Numbered from the stretch's first letter, positions 1 to 9,337 are shown. The stretch is 64,000 nt of DNA from an uncultured bacterium (GCA_949292245.1 CASEYV010000001.1:116433-180432), one strand, 5' to 3'. Notes: generated from the letters alone by a model not told the origin. Program-made: numbers and translations.

Positions 1-2057
1 GCTTGATTTATTAGTAATTCATTATGTGTAACCAACATAATATTTTTATCACCATAATTTTGTAAAACATTAACCATGTTTTCAACACCAGATGTATCTA
101 ATCCCATTCTATCAATTACTTCATCAATAGCCAATAAATTTATATGGCAATCATTAAGTGCTTCCCAAGCATCTCTAAATGCTAATGTCAAAGCCGATGA
201 TATTCTACCCATTTCACCAGATGATACATAACCGTATTCAATATCCATCAATGATATACTTATTGACATATCGTTATTAAAAGAAACAGAATGTAAAGAA
301 CCTAATTTTTGTAAATAGTATTCAATTTTAGCATTTAAAAATTCCAATGATTTATCAAGAATAGTTTTTCTAATAAATGAATTAGGACTATTTAACAATT
401 TTAATAAAAATTCTTGATGGTTTAAATCATCAATTAATTTATTCAATGTTGATTCATCTACTTCAATAATATTTCCTTTTAACATTTCAATAGATTTTTC
501 TTGTTGTTCAAATGGATTTGATAATAATTGTTGATTATACAAATCTAAATTTGATTTAGTCGTTTTAACTTTTAAAACATGATTCATTATTTCTTCATAA
601 GAATTATAATAAGTAGATGGCTTTTCTCCTAAATCAACAATATTAATTTTTTCTAATTCTTTAAGTAAATTATTCTTTTTGTTTTCATTATCTTGCAATT
701 CCAATACATTTTGTTTAACATTATTTTCATCTTTTAATAATTGACTTAAAGATTCATATCTACTTGTTTTAAAAGTAAATGTTTGTTCGGAAAAATTAGA
801 TATAATACTATTTAATTCCAATATTTGTAAATCAACTTGATGTAAATGTTGACTTAATTCTTTTATTTTTTCTTGAATACCATTTTTCCATAAATTATAT
901 TTTTCAACATTCATTGGACTTCCACATGTTGGACAGACAGATGGATTAGTATTGTCTATCAAATCTTGATTTTTCTTAATATCAGAACTAATATTATCAA
1001 ATTCTTTTAATAATAATTGTAATTTTTGTTTATTGATATTATGCTCATTTTCAATTTTTTGATATTCTAACTGTTTTTTATGTTGTAATTCATTATATTC
1101 TAAAATTTCTTTTTCTTTTTCAAAATCAATATCTTGAATTTTTTGAAATTCTCCAATTAAGCGTTTAATATTAATATCATAATTTTGAATTTGAACCATC
1201 AAAGAATCTTTAAGTTGCTGATTTTGTTTATTCACCCCCTCTAATTCTAAGTATTTTTCAAGCAACTTAAAGTTCTCCATTTCTTGGTCAATATTAATTT
1301 TACTTAATTGACTCAATTCATATTCAGTTTGACTGATTTTATTTTTAATATCTTCATACCAAGCATTTTTAGCATTATTCATATCTTCATATTGCTTATT
1401 AATACTAGATAATAAATTATCATTTTGAGTTTTTATTGTTGTAATTTTAAACTGTTCGTTATTTAATTCATTTTTAGTATTTTTAATCAATTCTTTCAAT
1501 GAATTAATTTTTTTACTAATGACATCAATACCTAAAATTTTTTCAATAATATTTTTTTGATTTGTTGTTGATTGGTCTAAAAATACAGGCACTTTACAAG
1601 ATAAGCATACAATTTGATTATATACATCTTCATTCATACCCAAAACTTTTTCTATTTCTTTTTGTGTTTCTCTTGAATCCCCTTGTGATTCATCAATAAT
1701 TATATCATCACCATTTTTTAAAAATTTTAAAATAGATGGAGAACGTCCACGAATAATTTCATAATTAACATCATTTTTTTTAAATTTTAAAGAAACAACC
1801 ATGTTTTTCTTATTAATATTATTAATAAGATTACCTAAATTAACTTTATTTCCAATAGATTTTCCAAATAAAGCGTAATGTATAGCTTCAAATATTGATG
1901 ATTTGCCTGCTCCATTTCTATCTGAATTTGAATCCGATTTATCTTTATTTAATCCAACAATAATTTCATATTGCTTATTATTTAATTCGATAGTTTGTGG
2001 TATATTTCCAAAACTTAAAAAATTTCTAATAGATATTGATTGAAATTCTAAATTCAT
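1..2057 (-). CDS. 46: Recombination endonuclease subunit, T4 gp46/SbcC/Rad50-like (partial, C-terminus beyond window)
   Basis: ATPase subunit of the gp46/gp47 (Rad50/Mre11-like) complex, which resects DNA ends for recombination-dependent replication. The first residues (MNLEFQSISIRNFLSFG) match the usual SMC-type start. The Walker A motif DRNGAGKSS lies near residue 50, a CPTCG zinc hook sits mid-protein between two long coiled-coil arms, and the signature region SSGEMGRIS is followed by the Walker B segment LLAIDEVID. At least 685 residues are visible and the gene runs off the left edge. GAGG precedes the ATG at 2057. Its Mre11-like partner is at 5939-6988 on the same strand, separated by methylase genes and a GMP reductase; in T4 the pair are close neighbours. 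Family assignment is firm. Confidence 0.9.
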   Translation of the reverse strand, partial: MNLEFQSISIRNFLSFGNIPQTIELNNKQYEIIVGLNKDKSDSNSDRNGAGKSSIFEAIHYALFGKSIGNKVNLGNLINNINKKNMVVSLKFKKNDVNYEIIRGRSPSILKFLKNGDDIIIDESQGDSRETQKEIEKVLGMNEDVYNQIVCLSCKVPVFLDQSTTNQKNIIEKILGIDVISKKINSLKELIKNTKNELNNEQFKITTIKTQNDNLLSSINKQYEDMNNAKNAWYEDIKNKISQTEYELSQLSKINIDQEMENFKLLEKYLELEGVNKQNQQLKDSLMVQIQNYDINIKRLIGEFQKIQDIDFEKEKEILEYNELQHKKQLEYQKIENEHNINKQKLQLLLKEFDNISSDIKKNQDLIDNTNPSVCPTCGSPMNVEKYNLWKNGIQEKIKELSQHLHQVDLQILELNSIISNFSEQTFTFKTSRYESLSQLLKDENNVKQNVLELQDNENKKNNLLKELEKINIVDLGEKPSTYYNSYEEIMNHVLKVKTTKSNLDLYNQQLLSNPFEQQEKSIEMLKGNIIEVDESTLNKLIDDLNHQEFLLKLLNSPNSFIRKTILDKSLEFLNAKIEYYLQKLGSLHSVSFNNDMSISISLMDIEYGYVSSGEMGRISSALTLAFRDAWEALNDCHINLLAIDEVIDRMGLDTSGVENMVNVLQNYGDKNIMLVTHNELLINQ

Positions 2058-2067
2058 ATATTCCTCA

Positions 2068-2253
2068 CTATTTTGTTTTTTTATATTCTTTTATGGCTAA
2101 CAAATAAGATATTATTTCTTCTTCTGTATAATCATTTTTTAATAATTGGCAAATTATATCCCAATCTTCTCTTTTAATATTTAAAAGTTTGGTTATATTC
2201 ATTTCTTCTAAAACTTGCCATACTTCATCGTCTGTAAGAGATTTATTTTCCAT
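2068..2253 (-). CDS. Small acidic hypothetical protein
   Basis: A 61-residue protein just upstream of the gp46-like gene on the same strand, 10 bases before its start codon. An AAGGA ribosome binding site precedes the ATG. It is rich in Glu, Asp and Lys, has no membrane segment or signal peptide, and looks helical. Many T4-like phages carry small unconserved genes in this position. I do not recognise the family. Tight packing between two real genes and a good ribosome binding site support it as genuine. Confidence 0.6.
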   Translation of the reverse strand: MENKSLTDDEVWQVLEEMNITKLLNIKREDWDIICQLLKNDYTEEEIISYLLAIKEYKKTK

Positions 2254-2279
2254 ATTATATTCCTTTTAATATAATAGTA

Positions 2280-3101
2280 TTATTCAATATTTTCAATATT
2301 ATCTTTGAGATATTTGTATAATCTCATAACCGAAATTCTTTTTGCTGAAATTGAATTTACATATTCTCTAATTTTATTAAATTCTAATAATTCAATCATT
2401 TTATTTTTAATTTCTGGCTTATGACAATAAAAATAAACTTCTTGTGCATATTGACCAACATATTCAGGAACTTTTCCCAATGAACCATTACCCCAATTAC
2501 ACATAGCATAATCATAATTTGGATTTATTTCTTTATTTTTTTCTGTTTGATAATCACCATTTTTTCTTCTATGTTCAATAATTGTAATATCTTTTAAGGT
2601 ATAATCAGGTTTTGGATTTAATTGTCCATTTTTCGGTCTAACATATATATTAAAACAACAATGTAAATCTCTATCACTGTATTTAATAACACCCAAATCT
2701 TCTGAATAAATCAAATCAAAATCATACATTTGAAGATTATTGTTATATTGAGAAATAGGTTGAATAAATGCTATATAATCCCCTATTTGACAGCATTTTT
2801 TAAAAAATTTAACCGATAAAGCATTAGAATTACCAAAAGGTGGATTACCAATACATAATCTACCTTTTTTATATTCAATATTTTCTTCTAAAAAATTAGC
2901 TTTTATAATATTATCATTTTCAGGTTCAATATCATAAGCTGTACATTTTATTTGATTACTAAATGAACCATTACCAGCCGATGGTTCAATCACATCTGTG
3001 ATATCAGTAATACCATTTAATGTTAATTGATATATAGTTGTTTGTATCAATTTTAAAGCTAAATCATTTGGTGTATAATATTTGTCGTTTTTAATCTTCA
3101 T
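2280..3101 (-). CDS. DNA adenine methyltransferase, NPPF type
   Basis: Class I SAM-dependent DNA methyltransferase of about 273 residues. It has a SAM-binding motif, VIEPSAGNGSF, near residue 40 and the catalytic motif GNPPFGNS, typical of N6-adenine enzymes. The start is placed at 3101 (MKIKNDKYYTPND) rather than further upstream, because upstream codons run through the 3' end of the neighbouring methylase gene and give an unlikely leader. The first 11 bases overlap that neighbour, which suggests translational coupling. Such methylases usually protect phage DNA from host restriction; the target sequence cannot be read from the protein. No partner restriction gene is nearby. Confidence 0.75.
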   Translation of the reverse strand: MKIKNDKYYTPNDLALKLIQTTIYQLTLNGITDITDVIEPSAGNGSFSNQIKCTAYDIEPENDNIIKANFLEENIEYKKGRLCIGNPPFGNSNALSVKFFKKCCQIGDYIAFIQPISQYNNNLQMYDFDLIYSEDLGVIKYSDRDLHCCFNIYVRPKNGQLNPKPDYTLKDITIIEHRRKNGDYQTEKNKEINPNYDYAMCNWGNGSLGKVPEYVGQYAQEVYFYCHKPEIKNKMIELLEFNKIREYVNSISAKRISVMRLYKYLKDNIENIE

Positions 3102-3870
3102 AATTTTTCCATAATGTTTCAATAGCAGAAGAACCAGAATTTGGACTCTCAAAAGATGTTTTTGTAAATTTACCATCTAATATTTTATAAATTTCATTAT
3201 CATATCCAGATAACAACACTTTTCCTTTAAAGTCAAGTAATTTTTCACACAATTCTTTATGTTGTTCATCAGTCATTTCACATTCATATGTTTGATTTGA
3301 TAATCTAGTTTCTTTAACATACGGTGGGTCTAAATACATAAACACATTTTCTTTATTATATTTTTCAAGCAAGTCAAAAATATCACGATGTTCAATAATA
3401 ACTGATGATAATCTGTTATGAATTTCTGGTAATTTATCTATCATTGACAGATAATCAGATGTTGATTTACTCATATTTCTTCTTGAAATCAATGTCGTAG
3501 AGAATCCACCAACACCATTAAATGATGTTCTATTAACATATATAAAATAATATGCTCTATCTTCCAATGATATATCAGATTTTTTAAGCAATTCCTTATA
3601 TTCAGCTCTTAATTGAGAAGAATAAAATGATAAGTCCAATTTTTCTTTAAGTCGAAAAAACATATCCTTATCAGATAAAACTTTAAATAATGAATAAACA
3701 TTTTCTCCTAAATCATTATATATTTCAATACTTGATGGACTTTTTTTAAATAATATAGAAGCACCACCACCAAATCCTTCCACATATATATCATATTCTT
3801 TAGGAAAGTGATTTAATATAATATCTGTCATATAACTTTTACCACCATAATACTTAATTGGACTTTTCAT
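3091..3870 (-). CDS. Dam-type (D12 class) DNA adenine methyltransferase
   Basis: D12-class N6-adenine methyltransferase of 259 residues. The N-terminal SAM motif region IKYYGGKSYM and VEGFGGGASILF is followed by the catalytic DPPY (YLDPPYVKETR) near residue 185, the order seen in Dam and T4 Dam. The start at 3870 is chosen because AGGGG lies 7-8 bases upstream; the longer frame to 3906 has no ribosome binding site. It overlaps the NPPF methylase downstream by 11 bases. A second D12-class enzyme is at 5056-5946. Given the apparent lack of GATC in this genome, it either has another target or protects a few residual sites. Confidence 0.85.
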   Translation of the reverse strand: MKSPIKYYGGKSYMTDIILNHFPKEYDIYVEGFGGGASILFKKSPSSIEIYNDLGENVYSLFKVLSDKDMFFRLKEKLDLSFYSSQLRAEYKELLKKSDISLEDRAYYFIYVNRTSFNGVGGFSTTLISRRNMSKSTSDYLSMIDKLPEIHNRLSSVIIEHRDIFDLLEKYNKENVFMYLDPPYVKETRLSNQTYECEMTDEQHKELCEKLLDFKGKVLLSGYDNEIYKILDGKFTKTSFESPNSGSSAIETLWKNYED

Positions 3871-3883
3871 TTCGATACCCCTA

Positions 3884-5044
3884 TTAACTTTTACCAAACA
3901 CTTCATTTAATTGTCTATTAACTCTATAAAATGTTGTACATTTAGGAATATCTTTTAGCCTTCTAGCTCCGATATAGGACATTGTAGAACGAACACCACC
4001 TAAAATTTCTTGAATGACAATTTCAGCAGAACCTTTATATGGAATTTCTACTACTTTACCTTCAGAAGCTCTATAATTAGCCATACCACCAAAATGCTTT
4101 TCTTGAGCATATTCAGAAGACATACCATAAAATAATTTGAATTTTTTAACTTCAAATTTTGGTTCATATGGGTCATAATCTATAAAATCAGTATCATATG
4201 GAGCATTTGCATCTTCCCATTCATACTCATTTGTTCTAAACATTTTTGTAGTCAATTCGCCATCGGCTTCATCTGTTCCAGCAAGCATACCACCAATCAT
4301 TACAAAATCAGCCCCTGCTCCAAATGCTTTTGCAACATCACCTGCACAAGTACAACCACCATCGGCACAAACTAATCCACCAACACCATGGGCAGCATCA
4401 GCACATTCTAATATTGCCGATAATTGTGGTCGTCCTACACCTGTTAATTTTCTTGTTGTACATACAGAGCCAGGTCCAATACCAACTTTAACAATATCAG
4501 CACCATTTAAAATTAAATCTTGTGTCATATCACCTGTAACAACATTTCCAACCATAATTACAATATTAGGATAATTTTGTCTTATTTTTCTAACATATTC
4601 CAATAATTTTGGAATATAACCATTGGCAATATCAATACATAAATTATTGCATAAATTTTTATCTAAAATTTTAGTTACTTTGACATAATCTTCATCTTTA
4701 ATACCAGATGTTATAAAAATATAATCATTTCCACAAAGTTTATCATCATAAGTTTTTGCTTGTGCACCATTATCTGTCAAAAAATCATACAATTCTTCAT
4801 AAGTATAATGTTTTTGTAAACAGCAAAAGCATTTATTTTTCTGTAAAACTTTTGCCATTTCAAAAGTTCCTGTTGTTGCCATATTTGATGCCATAATACC
4901 GCAAGATGTTATATTCTTTGTTGCATATTTAAATTTATATGGTCTATAAACATCTGCTTCACTTCTTGAATTTAATGTTGTTCTTTTTGGTCTGAACAAT
5001 ACATCACAAAAATCAAGTTCAACATTATCTTTGATTTGAGTCAT
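3884..5044 (-). CDS. guaC: GMP reductase (IMPDH/GMPR family)
   Basis: Predicted to convert GMP to IMP with NADPH, feeding guanine nucleotides back into the purine pool. The active-site loop GIGPGSVCTTRKLTGVGRPQ carries the catalytic Cys, followed by ECADAAHG and DGGCTCAGDVAKAFGAGADF. These closely follow bacterial GuaC rather than IMP dehydrogenase, and there is no CBS domain. At about 386 residues it is some 40 longer than Escherichia coli GuaC, the extra being around residues 280-320. Three in-frame ATGs lie at 5056, 5050 and 5044. GGAG at 5051-5054 has correct spacing only to 5044, which decides the start. It sits between two methylase genes in what reads as one operon. Confidence 0.88.
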   Translation of the reverse strand: MTQIKDNVELDFCDVLFRPKRTTLNSRSEADVYRPYKFKYATKNITSCGIMASNMATTGTFEMAKVLQKNKCFCCLQKHYTYEELYDFLTDNGAQAKTYDDKLCGNDYIFITSGIKDEDYVKVTKILDKNLCNNLCIDIANGYIPKLLEYVRKIRQNYPNIVIMVGNVVTGDMTQDLILNGADIVKVGIGPGSVCTTRKLTGVGRPQLSAILECADAAHGVGGLVCADGGCTCAGDVAKAFGAGADFVMIGGMLAGTDEADGELTTKMFRTNEYEWEDANAPYDTDFIDYDPYEPKFEVKKFKLFYGMSSEYAQEKHFGGMANYRASEGKVVEIPYKGSAEIVIQEILGGVRSTMSYIGARRLKDIPKCTTFYRVNRQLNEVFGKS

Positions 5045-5055
5045 ATTCATCTCCA

Positions 5056-5946
5056 TTAATAATTTGTTATTAAAACTTCATCACTATCATTAACTTTATT
5101 AGTTCTTTGATAATTACAATTTCCATATTTTGAATTTAAATGATATATATTATATCTGTTTTCTGACCAATTTTTCAATATATCATTGGATAATCCATTA
5201 TTTTCTAAAACATTTGATAATGCCCATTTTACTTTTTTCTCGGTCAATTTATCTAAAATATTCAATAAATCCATTTCTTCTTTTATTGACCAACCATTAT
5301 TAGAAGTTTTTTCATTATAGCAAGCATTTGAAATTAAATATGGTGGGTCTAAATAAACAAAATCATTATCTTGAAATTTTCTTTCATTAATTAAATAATT
5401 TATTAAATCTCTAAAATCAACCGAATAAAATATACAATTATATTCTTTAATTTTATTACAAAATTCTTTTAAATTATTTTGAATATTTGAATTATAAAAT
5501 CTTTTTCCGATTGCAATATTAAATTCATTTTTTCTATTAAATCTAATTTGATTACTGAAAGCATTACAAATAAGTAAAAACAATTCATAACTATCAAGAC
5601 TTTTATTATAATCATTTCTTAATTGAATATAAGACTGTTTTTTATATTCTTTTTCTTCGTCCGTCATTTGTTCCCAAATTAAATTTTTGAAATCATATTT
5701 AAATTCTAATTTTTTAATTTCTTCATTTATTTTTTCAAATGATTCCTTATAAAATAATTCAATTAATGACGATACTTGTCTTAAAATATCATTATAAACC
5801 AAATTATTGGCATTAACATTTACTCCAACATTAAAGCCACCACCAAAAACATCATAAAAAGTATTAATATTTTGTGGAAACAACGGTAAAATTTGAGGTA
5901 ATAATTTTGTTTTACCGCCTACATAATTTAAAGGACATTTAATCAT
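5056..5946 (-). CDS. Second D12-class DNA adenine methyltransferase
   Basis: A 296-residue N6-adenine methyltransferase. It begins with the SAM-binding N-terminus MIKCPLNYVGGKTKLL, then TFYDVFGGGFNVG, and has the catalytic FVYLDPPYL near residue 200. This is the Dam/D12 order of motifs, but the sequence is clearly divergent from the 3091-3870 enzyme, so it is not a recent duplication. The start overlaps the last 8 bases of the Mre11-like gene and no strong ribosome binding site is present, so translation probably depends on the upstream gene. Role inferred: protection of phage DNA from host restriction. Confidence 0.85.
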   Translation of the reverse strand: MIKCPLNYVGGKTKLLPQILPLFPQNINTFYDVFGGGFNVGVNVNANNLVYNDILRQVSSLIELFYKESFEKINEEIKKLEFKYDFKNLIWEQMTDEEKEYKKQSYIQLRNDYNKSLDSYELFLLICNAFSNQIRFNRKNEFNIAIGKRFYNSNIQNNLKEFCNKIKEYNCIFYSVDFRDLINYLINERKFQDNDFVYLDPPYLISNACYNEKTSNNGWSIKEEMDLLNILDKLTEKKVKWALSNVLENNGLSNDILKNWSENRYNIYHLNSKYGNCNYQRTNKVNDSDEVLITNY

Positions 5947-6988
5947 ATTGAGCCAATTCCCTGTATATATTAATTAATTTATTATTATCAATTTCTTCAC
6001 CATTCATAGATGATATTAATTCTACAATATAATCGGAAATATTACCAATATTATAACACTTGTTATTTTTTTCATCTTTACCAGCAAGAATAATATCATC
6101 AATAATTTCTGAAGAATATATCAAACATTGTTTAACATTTTTCAATGATTCCAACTTCTCTTTTACTTGATTTAATTCTACTTGTTTAAGATTCATATCA
6201 TTTATCAATTTAATGTGCATATTATTTTCTATATTTAAATTTTGTAATTTACTTATTTTTATAGACGTATATTTTGGAGCATCTTTCCATTCATAATAAG
6301 TAACTTCATTTGTATCGGTGTCCAAAAGAGCAAAACCTTTATTATGCCAATCATCAACATCAGAAAAATCATGTGAAAAACAATTTCCAATATATGTAAT
6401 ATTATTTTTTTCTTGACGCATATGAAAATGACCAGACAAAATTCTTTTTGGACCTTGATAATCAGATGGATTATATTCTCCATCATATTTTGATAATCTA
6501 TTAAAAGAAAAAGATGGAATTTCAAAATGACCAAAAACATATTGTGGATTATATTGTTTAATCAAATCTGATAATTTTTCTTCTCCAATTAACCATGGAC
6601 AATATAAAAAACCATCTCGATAATAAGGTTCATCAATAATGTGTATATGATTAAATTCACCTTTAATTGGTGGAATACTAAACACATCTCTACGGTCTTT
6701 ATAATATAAATCGTGATTTCCTAATAAAAATTTTACATTTTTAGAACCTATATCTCCTAAAATTTCCAATCCTTTTATTCCATAATTTAATGTTTTAACA
6801 TTAATAGAATTTCTATTATGAAACCAATCGCCTAAAAATATAGTGCAACCCATTTCAAAATTATATAATTCACTTAATTTATCAGATTCTTTTTTAACCC
6901 ATTTCAAAAATTCAATACACTGTTCGTTAAATTCATCTGAATTTCCTTTAGCACCGAAATGTATATCTGTTAAAAGTATGTGTTTCAT
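5939..6988 (-). CDS. 47: Recombination endonuclease subunit, T4 gp47/SbcD/Mre11-like
   Basis: Metallophosphoesterase nuclease, the partner of the gp46-like ATPase. It shows the Mre11 metal-binding series in order: LTDIHFG, GDWFHNR, LGNHD, FGHFE and SGHFHMRQ. Length is 349 residues, close to T4 gp47. The start is set at 6988 (MKHILLTDIHFG) because GGAG lies 6 bases upstream; the longer frame to 7015 lacks a ribosome binding site and adds non-conserved residues. It is the first gene of the leftward recombination/methylase cluster and is served by a TTGACA-type promoter at 7016-7043. Confidence 0.9.
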   Translation of the reverse strand: MKHILLTDIHFGAKGNSDEFNEQCIEFLKWVKKESDKLSELYNFEMGCTIFLGDWFHNRNSINVKTLNYGIKGLEILGDIGSKNVKFLLGNHDLYYKDRRDVFSIPPIKGEFNHIHIIDEPYYRDGFLYCPWLIGEEKLSDLIKQYNPQYVFGHFEIPSFSFNRLSKYDGEYNPSDYQGPKRILSGHFHMRQEKNNITYIGNCFSHDFSDVDDWHNKGFALLDTDTNEVTYYEWKDAPKYTSIKISKLQNLNIENNMHIKLINDMNLKQVELNQVKEKLESLKNVKQCLIYSSEIIDDIILAGKDEKNNKCYNIGNISDYIVELISSMNGEEIDNNKLINIYRELAQYD

Positions 6989-7015
6989 ATATATCTCCAA
7001 TTTATCTTCCAACAT

Positions 7016-7043
7016 AGTATCATTTTAATAATTAAAATGTCAA
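7016..7043 (-). promoter_or_regulatory. Sigma70-like promoter for the 47-methylase-46 cluster
   Basis: On the minus strand TTGACA (7038-7043) is followed after 16 bases by GATACT (7016-7021); the alternative TACTAT (7014-7019) preceded by TGA would be an extended -10. The predicted start lies about 20 bases before the gp47-like start codon. This looks like a host-polymerase (early) promoter. Confidence 0.6.
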
Positions 7044-7049
7044 TAAATA
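7042..7049 (+). promoter_or_regulatory. Late-type promoter box AATAAATA before gp25-like gene
   Basis: AATAAATA differs by one base from the T4 late promoter TATAAATA and lies 24 bases before the ATG of the baseplate wedge gene, with the ribosome binding site between. It is one of a set of such boxes in front of virion genes. Confidence 0.5.
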
Positions 7050-7072
7050 TCTACATAATATAAGGAAAAAAT

Positions 7073-7462
7073 ATGGCATTTAATACAACATTAGGATATA
7101 CAACCATTAATGATGAATGGGAAACATTAACTGATAAAGAATTGGCTAAACACGATTTATTAATGAATCTTTATACAAGAAAAGGTGAATGTGATTGGAA
7201 TCCAGAATTCGGAACGACTATTTTAGATAAAATGTTTCAACCAAAAACAGAACAATTACGTTTAGATATAATTGATGAATTAACAACAGTTTTTGAAAAT
7301 GAACCAAGATTAACATTAAATAATATTGATACAGAACCATTGGATAAAGGTTGGATATTTTATTGTGAAATATCATATTTAAACGGTGTTCCAGAAGATT
7401 GGGATATTACAATAACAGAAAACGGTATTTCTTCTTCGTCAGAAGGAAATTATCCATTATAA
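7073..7462 (+). CDS. 25: Baseplate wedge protein, T4 gp25-like
   Basis: A 129-residue protein matching the gp25/lysozyme-like baseplate wedge family, found in nearly all contractile injection systems. Recognisable segments are LLMNLYTRKGECDWNPEFGTT (residues about 29-49) and a KTEQLRLDIIDEL helix, where family members carry the conserved EPR/core-bundle region (here ENEPRLTLNNI). It helps connect baseplate wedges to the first sheath ring. AAGGA precedes the ATG, and an AATAAATA box lies just upstream, consistent with late expression. The 7474 gene follows 11 bases later. Confidence 0.8.
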   Translation: MAFNTTLGYTTINDEWETLTDKELAKHDLLMNLYTRKGECDWNPEFGTTILDKMFQPKTEQLRLDIIDELTTVFENEPRLTLNNIDTEPLDKGWIFYCEISYLNGVPEDWDITITENGISSSSEGNYPL

Positions 7463-7473
7463 GGAGTAATTAT

Positions 7474-8049
7474 ATGCAATCATCTATATTATTACCAAAT
7501 ATGAGCGGAAAAATTGATTTTATAGGTAATCCTGTAAAAGCTGTAGCATATAATTCTCATAAAACTAATAAAAGAAGTAATACAATCGGAATTTATACAA
7601 CAAATTTTGTAGGAAGAATTTGGTTACAAGGTTCTTTAAAAGAAAATCCAGAAAACAAATTAGATTGGTTTATTATACCTTTAACCAAAGAAACACCTTA
7701 TGTTGAATTTGATAATTATAAAGATGATATAACTGTAAATAGAGAAAATAAATTTTATAATATTAATGGTTCATATGTATGGTTAAGAGCAATTTTAGAT
7801 AGAAAATCATATATTGATGTTTCTGATTCTCCTGTAAAACCATATGATATTCATACAAACTACACAATAACATCTGGAACGAATATAAATCCATATTATT
7901 CAAATGCTCCTTATATACCTGCAAAATTAAATCCTCAATATGACCCTGAATATTTTGAAGATTGGCAACCAAACTATAATTTAGCTTATAAAAGAACTGC
8001 TGTAAGTAATAAATTAGGTAATGTTGAAAAGGTTATATTATGTTATTAA
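7474..8049 (+). CDS. Probable virion protein, unknown fold
   Basis: A 191-residue protein following the gp25-like gene. The start at 7474 is chosen for its AAGGAG site 7 bases upstream; the frame is open further upstream but only through the gp25 gene. It is rich in aromatic residues and Asn, with beta-type segments such as GRIWLQGSL and VWLRAIL, and has no signal peptide or membrane span, which is typical of baseplate or tail components. The late-type promoter and the gp25 neighbour support a structural role. I do not recognise a specific family. Its last 10 bases overlap the next gene. Confidence 0.55.
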   Translation: MQSSILLPNMSGKIDFIGNPVKAVAYNSHKTNKRSNTIGIYTTNFVGRIWLQGSLKENPENKLDWFIIPLTKETPYVEFDNYKDDITVNRENKFYNINGSYVWLRAILDRKSYIDVSDSPVKPYDIHTNYTITSGTNINPYYSNAPYIPAKLNPQYDPEYFEDWQPNYNLAYKRTAVSNKLGNVEKVILCY

Positions 8050-8789
8050 CAAAATTATTATTAACAAAATTATTATTAAAAAATAGTAATAAATTACAAA
8101 ATTTATATGAAGTTTTTTCTTTTGATTTTTTGAATCAAAATCAATTAAAAAATTTAGCTAAACAAATAATAAAAAATATTAATAATAATACATTTATTGA
8201 AGATGGTGATTACGATATATACATTTCTCCGTTAAATATTCCAAATTCTGTTTTTGATATGATTGCCATTGATAATAATAAAGATGTAGATGATTTAAGT
8301 ATTATGGAAATTTTAAATAGTCCTTATACAGAAAAATATTTAATAAAATATATTATCAATGAATTTAAAGAAATATTCAATTATTTAAAATCACTTGGAA
8401 ATCCTTTAACATTATATAGATTTATTGATTTAAATTATAGTTCTGAAGAAAGAAATAAATTTATTGATAAAAATGATATGTTAAATCATATTTTATTAAA
8501 TCAAAATATACATTTAGGACGTTCATGGACACCAAATTTTGATAGTGCTGAAGAATTTGGTCAAAATAATTATGATGTTCATGATGGTATAATATTACAA
8601 ATTGAATGCTCACCCAATGTTATAAATTTACAACAAACATTAATATTAAGAAATTCATTTACATATTATAATTATGAAAATGAAATAGAATTAATAAAAA
8701 ACTCACCAATTTTATTAAAAAGAATTTATAAATTAGATGATAAAGGTATATGGAGACCTAGAAATATTAATAAAAATTATAAAGTTTAA
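8040..8789 (+). CDS. Putative ADP-ribosyltransferase-like protein
   Basis: A 249-residue protein whose C-terminal half shows the order of motifs of R-S-E type ADP-ribosyltransferases. These are Arg127 in TLYRF, the Ser-Trp-Thr strand in LGRSWTPNFDSAEEFG (about 159-174), and an acidic pair in NYENEIEL (E213/E215/E217). T4-like phages use Alt, ModA and ModB transferases to modify host RNA polymerase and ribosomal proteins, and Alt is packaged in the head. This gene sits in a virion operon (gp25 region), so an injected or baseplate-borne enzyme is possible. The N-terminus is helical and opens with a short repeat (LLTK twice). Fold assignment rests on motifs only. Confidence 0.45.
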   Translation: MLLTKLLLTKLLLKNSNKLQNLYEVFSFDFLNQNQLKNLAKQIIKNINNNTFIEDGDYDIYISPLNIPNSVFDMIAIDNNKDVDDLSIMEILNSPYTEKYLIKYIINEFKEIFNYLKSLGNPLTLYRFIDLNYSSEERNKFIDKNDMLNHILLNQNIHLGRSWTPNFDSAEEFGQNNYDVHDGIILQIECSPNVINLQQTLILRNSFTYYNYENEIELIKNSPILLKRIYKLDDKGIWRPRNINKNYKV

Positions 8790-9304
8790 TTACATTTTTT
8801 AATAATATCTTCTTTATATATAGTCAAAAATTCTTCTAAATCCGATACTATATATTTTTTATCTTGATAATAATATATAGCATGATTTCCTAAACGCTCA
8901 TCGATATCTAATAATTCGGAATCTATAACAATAAAACTTCCAGCTCTATTAATTTTAAAAGCAATAAACCAGAAATTATTTTCATCAACAATGTCTAATT
9001 GTTGGTCAATCCAAGAATCTAAAATAGGTATTGGTTTATCAATTAAAAAATGATGAAATGGGAATTCTTTATAAAATTTACATTCAACACACATTTTTTT
9101 CATTTCATCAGGTGGTAATATATCAGCCATAAAAGATAATATTTGTGTATCTGAAAGATAAGATTTACGACTTTTATTTGTTCCTCCTACAAAAGCTCCA
9201 GAACCATTTTTATTTCTTTCAAAGTGATATCCAAAAATATCAGATAATATTTTGGCACATTCTCTTTCCCAGCCATTACCTTTTGATTTTGATTTGCTTG
9301 ACAT
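8786..9304 (-). CDS. Putative PD-(D/E)XK nuclease, resolvase-like
   Basis: A 172-residue protein starting with a basic, Ser/Lys-rich stretch followed by GNGWERECAKILSDIFG, a helix typical of the N-terminus of restriction-like and Holliday-junction-resolving nucleases. A central ADILPPDE...CVECKFYKEF gives the D-x(n)-ExK arrangement of PD-(D/E)XK enzymes. Role inferred: DNA recombination, repair or resolution before packaging. The last 4 bases converge with the 8040-8789 gene on the other strand. Its start has an AAGGA site. It could instead be a nickase or recombination endonuclease of another subfamily. Confidence 0.5.
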   Translation of the reverse strand: MSSKSKSKGNGWERECAKILSDIFGYHFERNKNGSGAFVGGTNKSRKSYLSDTQILSFMADILPPDEMKKMCVECKFYKEFPFHHFLIDKPIPILDSWIDQQLDIVDENNFWFIAFKINRAGSFIVIDSELLDIDERLGNHAIYYYQDKKYIVSDLEEFLTIYKEDIIKKCN

Positions 9305-9337
9305 TATTTTTCCTTAAATTATTATATAAAATACTTA

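Noticed and set aside
3884-5056. GuaC start at 5056
   Set aside because: The GGAG motif overlaps that start; correct spacing is only to ATG 5044.
6843-7028. Plus-strand 61-aa reading frame
   Set aside because: It is antisense to the start region of the gp47-like gene, has no ribosome binding site, and is a by-product of AT-rich sequence.
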